7,560 nt of DNA from Bifidobacterium breve. Its GTDB lineage: Bacteria > Actinomycetota > Actinomycetes > Mycobacteriales > Mycobacteriaceae. The position numbers were made by a program, and so were the translations under genes. This document shows, one piece after another, positions 7,029-7,560 of the stretch; position 1 is the stretch's first letter; every line of letters begins with the position of its first letter. The DNA lies in NCBI GenBank assembly GCA_945882475.1, contig CAMCWJ010000140.1:1-7560 (forward strand). The letters are read 5' to 3'. A model generated the notes under the pieces. That model did not search any database. It worked only from the letters and a program-made list of their open reading frames with translations, and was not told the DNA's origin.

Positions 7029-7048
7029 CCCCCTTCGGCTACCGGGGG
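7029..7048. other. GC-rich inverted repeat between divergent genes
   Basis: CCCCC at 7029-7033 can pair with GGGGG at 7044-7048 around a 10-base loop, and CGG/CCG could extend the pairing inside. There is no T-run on either side, and the element sits between divergent genes, so a terminator is unlikely. It may be an mRNA leader structure of bcp or chance in GC-rich DNA. Confidence 0.3.
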
Positions 7049-7061
7049 TCCCGCGCTGATC

Positions 7062-7068
7062 TAGGGTA
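7062..7068. promoter_or_regulatory. Possible overlapping divergent -10 elements
   Basis: TAGGGT at 7062-7067 fits the mycobacterial TANNNT -10 pattern on the plus strand. It would start an mRNA about 30 bases before the DUF3618 gene. On the minus strand 7068-7063 reads TACCCT, also TANNNT, about 75 bases before the bcp start. I see no convincing -35 for either. Mycobacterial promoters often lack one. Confidence 0.4.
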
Positions 7069-7105
7069 ATGCGGCAGCGCGTCGTGGGCGGAAGCGAGGG
7101 ACGAA

Positions 7106-7333
7106 GTGGTGGAGCGTGACCCCGAGGTCATCAAGCAGGACATCGCTGCGGCGCGCGATCGGCTGGCGCTGACGGTCGACTCGCTGGCCGAGCGTGCCAA
7201 TCCCCAGAGGGTGGCCGACGACATGAAATCGGCGGCCCTGCGGTTCGTGAAGCAGCCGGCGGTGACGGCGACCTTGGTCGGATTAGGCGTCGTCACGGTC
7301 CTGGTCGTGCTGAGCGGACTCCGCCGCCGCTAA
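7106..7333 (+). CDS. DUF3618 family small membrane protein (Rv2520c-like)
   Basis: This 75-residue protein has the DUF3618 opening, an amphipathic stretch of the type I-K-x-D-I-x(3)-R-x-x-L-x(2)-T-V-D-S-L at residues 9-27, followed by AERANPQR at 28-35. One membrane helix follows at about 52-70 (AVTATLVGLGVVTVLVVLSG) and the protein ends in RRR. This is the family's normal size and plan, with the helical N-terminal part and a single C-terminal anchor. The function is unknown. Two adjacent GTG codons (7106 and 7109) could start it. GAGGGA at 7096-7101 serves either one, and the second has the better spacing. Position and sequence resemble Rv2520c of M. tuberculosis as remembered. It diverges from bcp, and its TAA stop overlaps the stop of a small minus-strand frame. 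Confidence 0.9.
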   Translation: MVERDPEVIKQDIAAARDRLALTVDSLAERANPQRVADDMKSAALRFVKQPAVTATLVGLGVVTVLVVLSGLRRR

Positions 7334-7485
7334 GGGCGGCCCCACCTGCCGCGCCCCCAGATGCGAACCGACATCCGCGGTGGGCTGGCCTGGCGGCCCA
7401 GGCGGCTGCAGGCATGCACATACACCGGAACTTCGTCGTCACTGCCAGACGGCGAGGTCGGCCGGTCCGGGTGGTCGGTTGCCAT
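7330..7485 (-). CDS. Possible 51-residue hypothetical protein
   Basis: I do not recognise this frame. It encodes 51 residues beginning MATDHPDRPTSPSGSDDEVP, with an acidic, polar N-terminal half. A basic, aromatic C-terminal half follows (RMSVRIWGRGRWGRP), with a lone Cys in VYVHACSRLG. The ATG at 7483-7485 has AAAGG about 9 bases upstream and was preferred over a start at 7548 that lacks a ribosome site. By my count about four fifths of codons end in G or C, as in real genes here. The TAG stop overlaps the TAA of the DUF3618 gene within CTAA, as seen at the other convergent pair. No membrane segment or known motif is present. It could equally be chance in GC-rich DNA. Confidence 0.45.
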   Translation of the reverse strand: MATDHPDRPTSPSGSDDEVPVYVHACSRLGRQASPPRMSVRIWGRGRWGRP

Positions 7486-7515
7486 GATGTGCTGCCTTTT
7501 CCGCTCGCGAGGGTC

Positions 7516-7545
7516 CTGGACGGCGCCGGCAACCGACGCGTCCAG
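7516..7545. other. Inverted repeat CTGGACG ... CGTCCAG
   Basis: CTGGACG at 7516-7522 and CGTCCAG at 7539-7545 form a perfect 7-base-pair stem with a 16-base loop. There is no T-run. It lies upstream of the possible 51-codon gene and near the window end, so it could be a terminator-like hairpin for a gene beyond the edge, an operator, or chance. Confidence 0.35.
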
Positions 7546-7560
7546 CAAATGAGCACCATA

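Noticed and set aside
7549..7560. ATG at 7549 as start of a gene leaving the window
   Set aside because: Only four codons are visible and no ribosome site precedes it.

Overview
The window is chromosomal DNA of a mycobacterium, most likely a non-tuberculous species. It is GC-rich, with codon third positions mostly G or C. It carries the 3' part of a giant bacterial type I fatty acid synthase gene, and the gene order fas - acpS - M20 peptidase - (opposite strand) bcp - DUF3618 small membrane protein matches the order I recall for Rv2524c to Rv2520c of M. tuberculosis. No rRNA, tRNA, CRISPR array, transposase or phage structural gene is visible.

Region 1 (1-5495, plus strand) is a tight three-gene unit with gaps of 9 and 8 bases. 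It holds the last 1248 codons of fas (end of the acyl carrier protein domain, ketoreductase, ketosynthase), acpS (the 4'-phosphopantetheinyl transferase that activates the FAS carrier domain) and a complete M20 metallo-dipeptidase. fas and acpS share one reading frame and are separated only by a TAG stop and three codons. The FAS protein ends where the fungal FAS alpha chain would continue into its fused phosphopantetheinyl transferase domain.

Region 2 (5492-6988, minus strand) reads bcp, then a 77-residue two-helix membrane protein with unusual codon use, then a secreted protein with an H-x(6)-D / H-x-H metal-site pattern, probably a cell-wall-acting enzyme. The last gene converges on the peptidase gene so tightly that the two stop codons share CTAG. 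As I recall the M. tuberculosis order, these two inner genes are extra. The gap before the secreted gene holds four GTTAC words at 18-19 base spacing, the most puzzling signal in the window. It can be read either as a regulator-binding repeat array or as the 3' scrap of a lost gene.

Region 3 (6989-7560) starts with a divergent promoter region serving bcp and a DUF3618 membrane protein gene. It ends with a possible 51-codon gene on the minus strand whose stop overlaps the DUF3618 stop, followed by a short hairpin near the window edge.

Nothing here amounts to a clearly new system. The items most worth checking are the in-frame fas/acpS junction, the GTTAC array, and the two-gene block between the peptidase gene and bcp.
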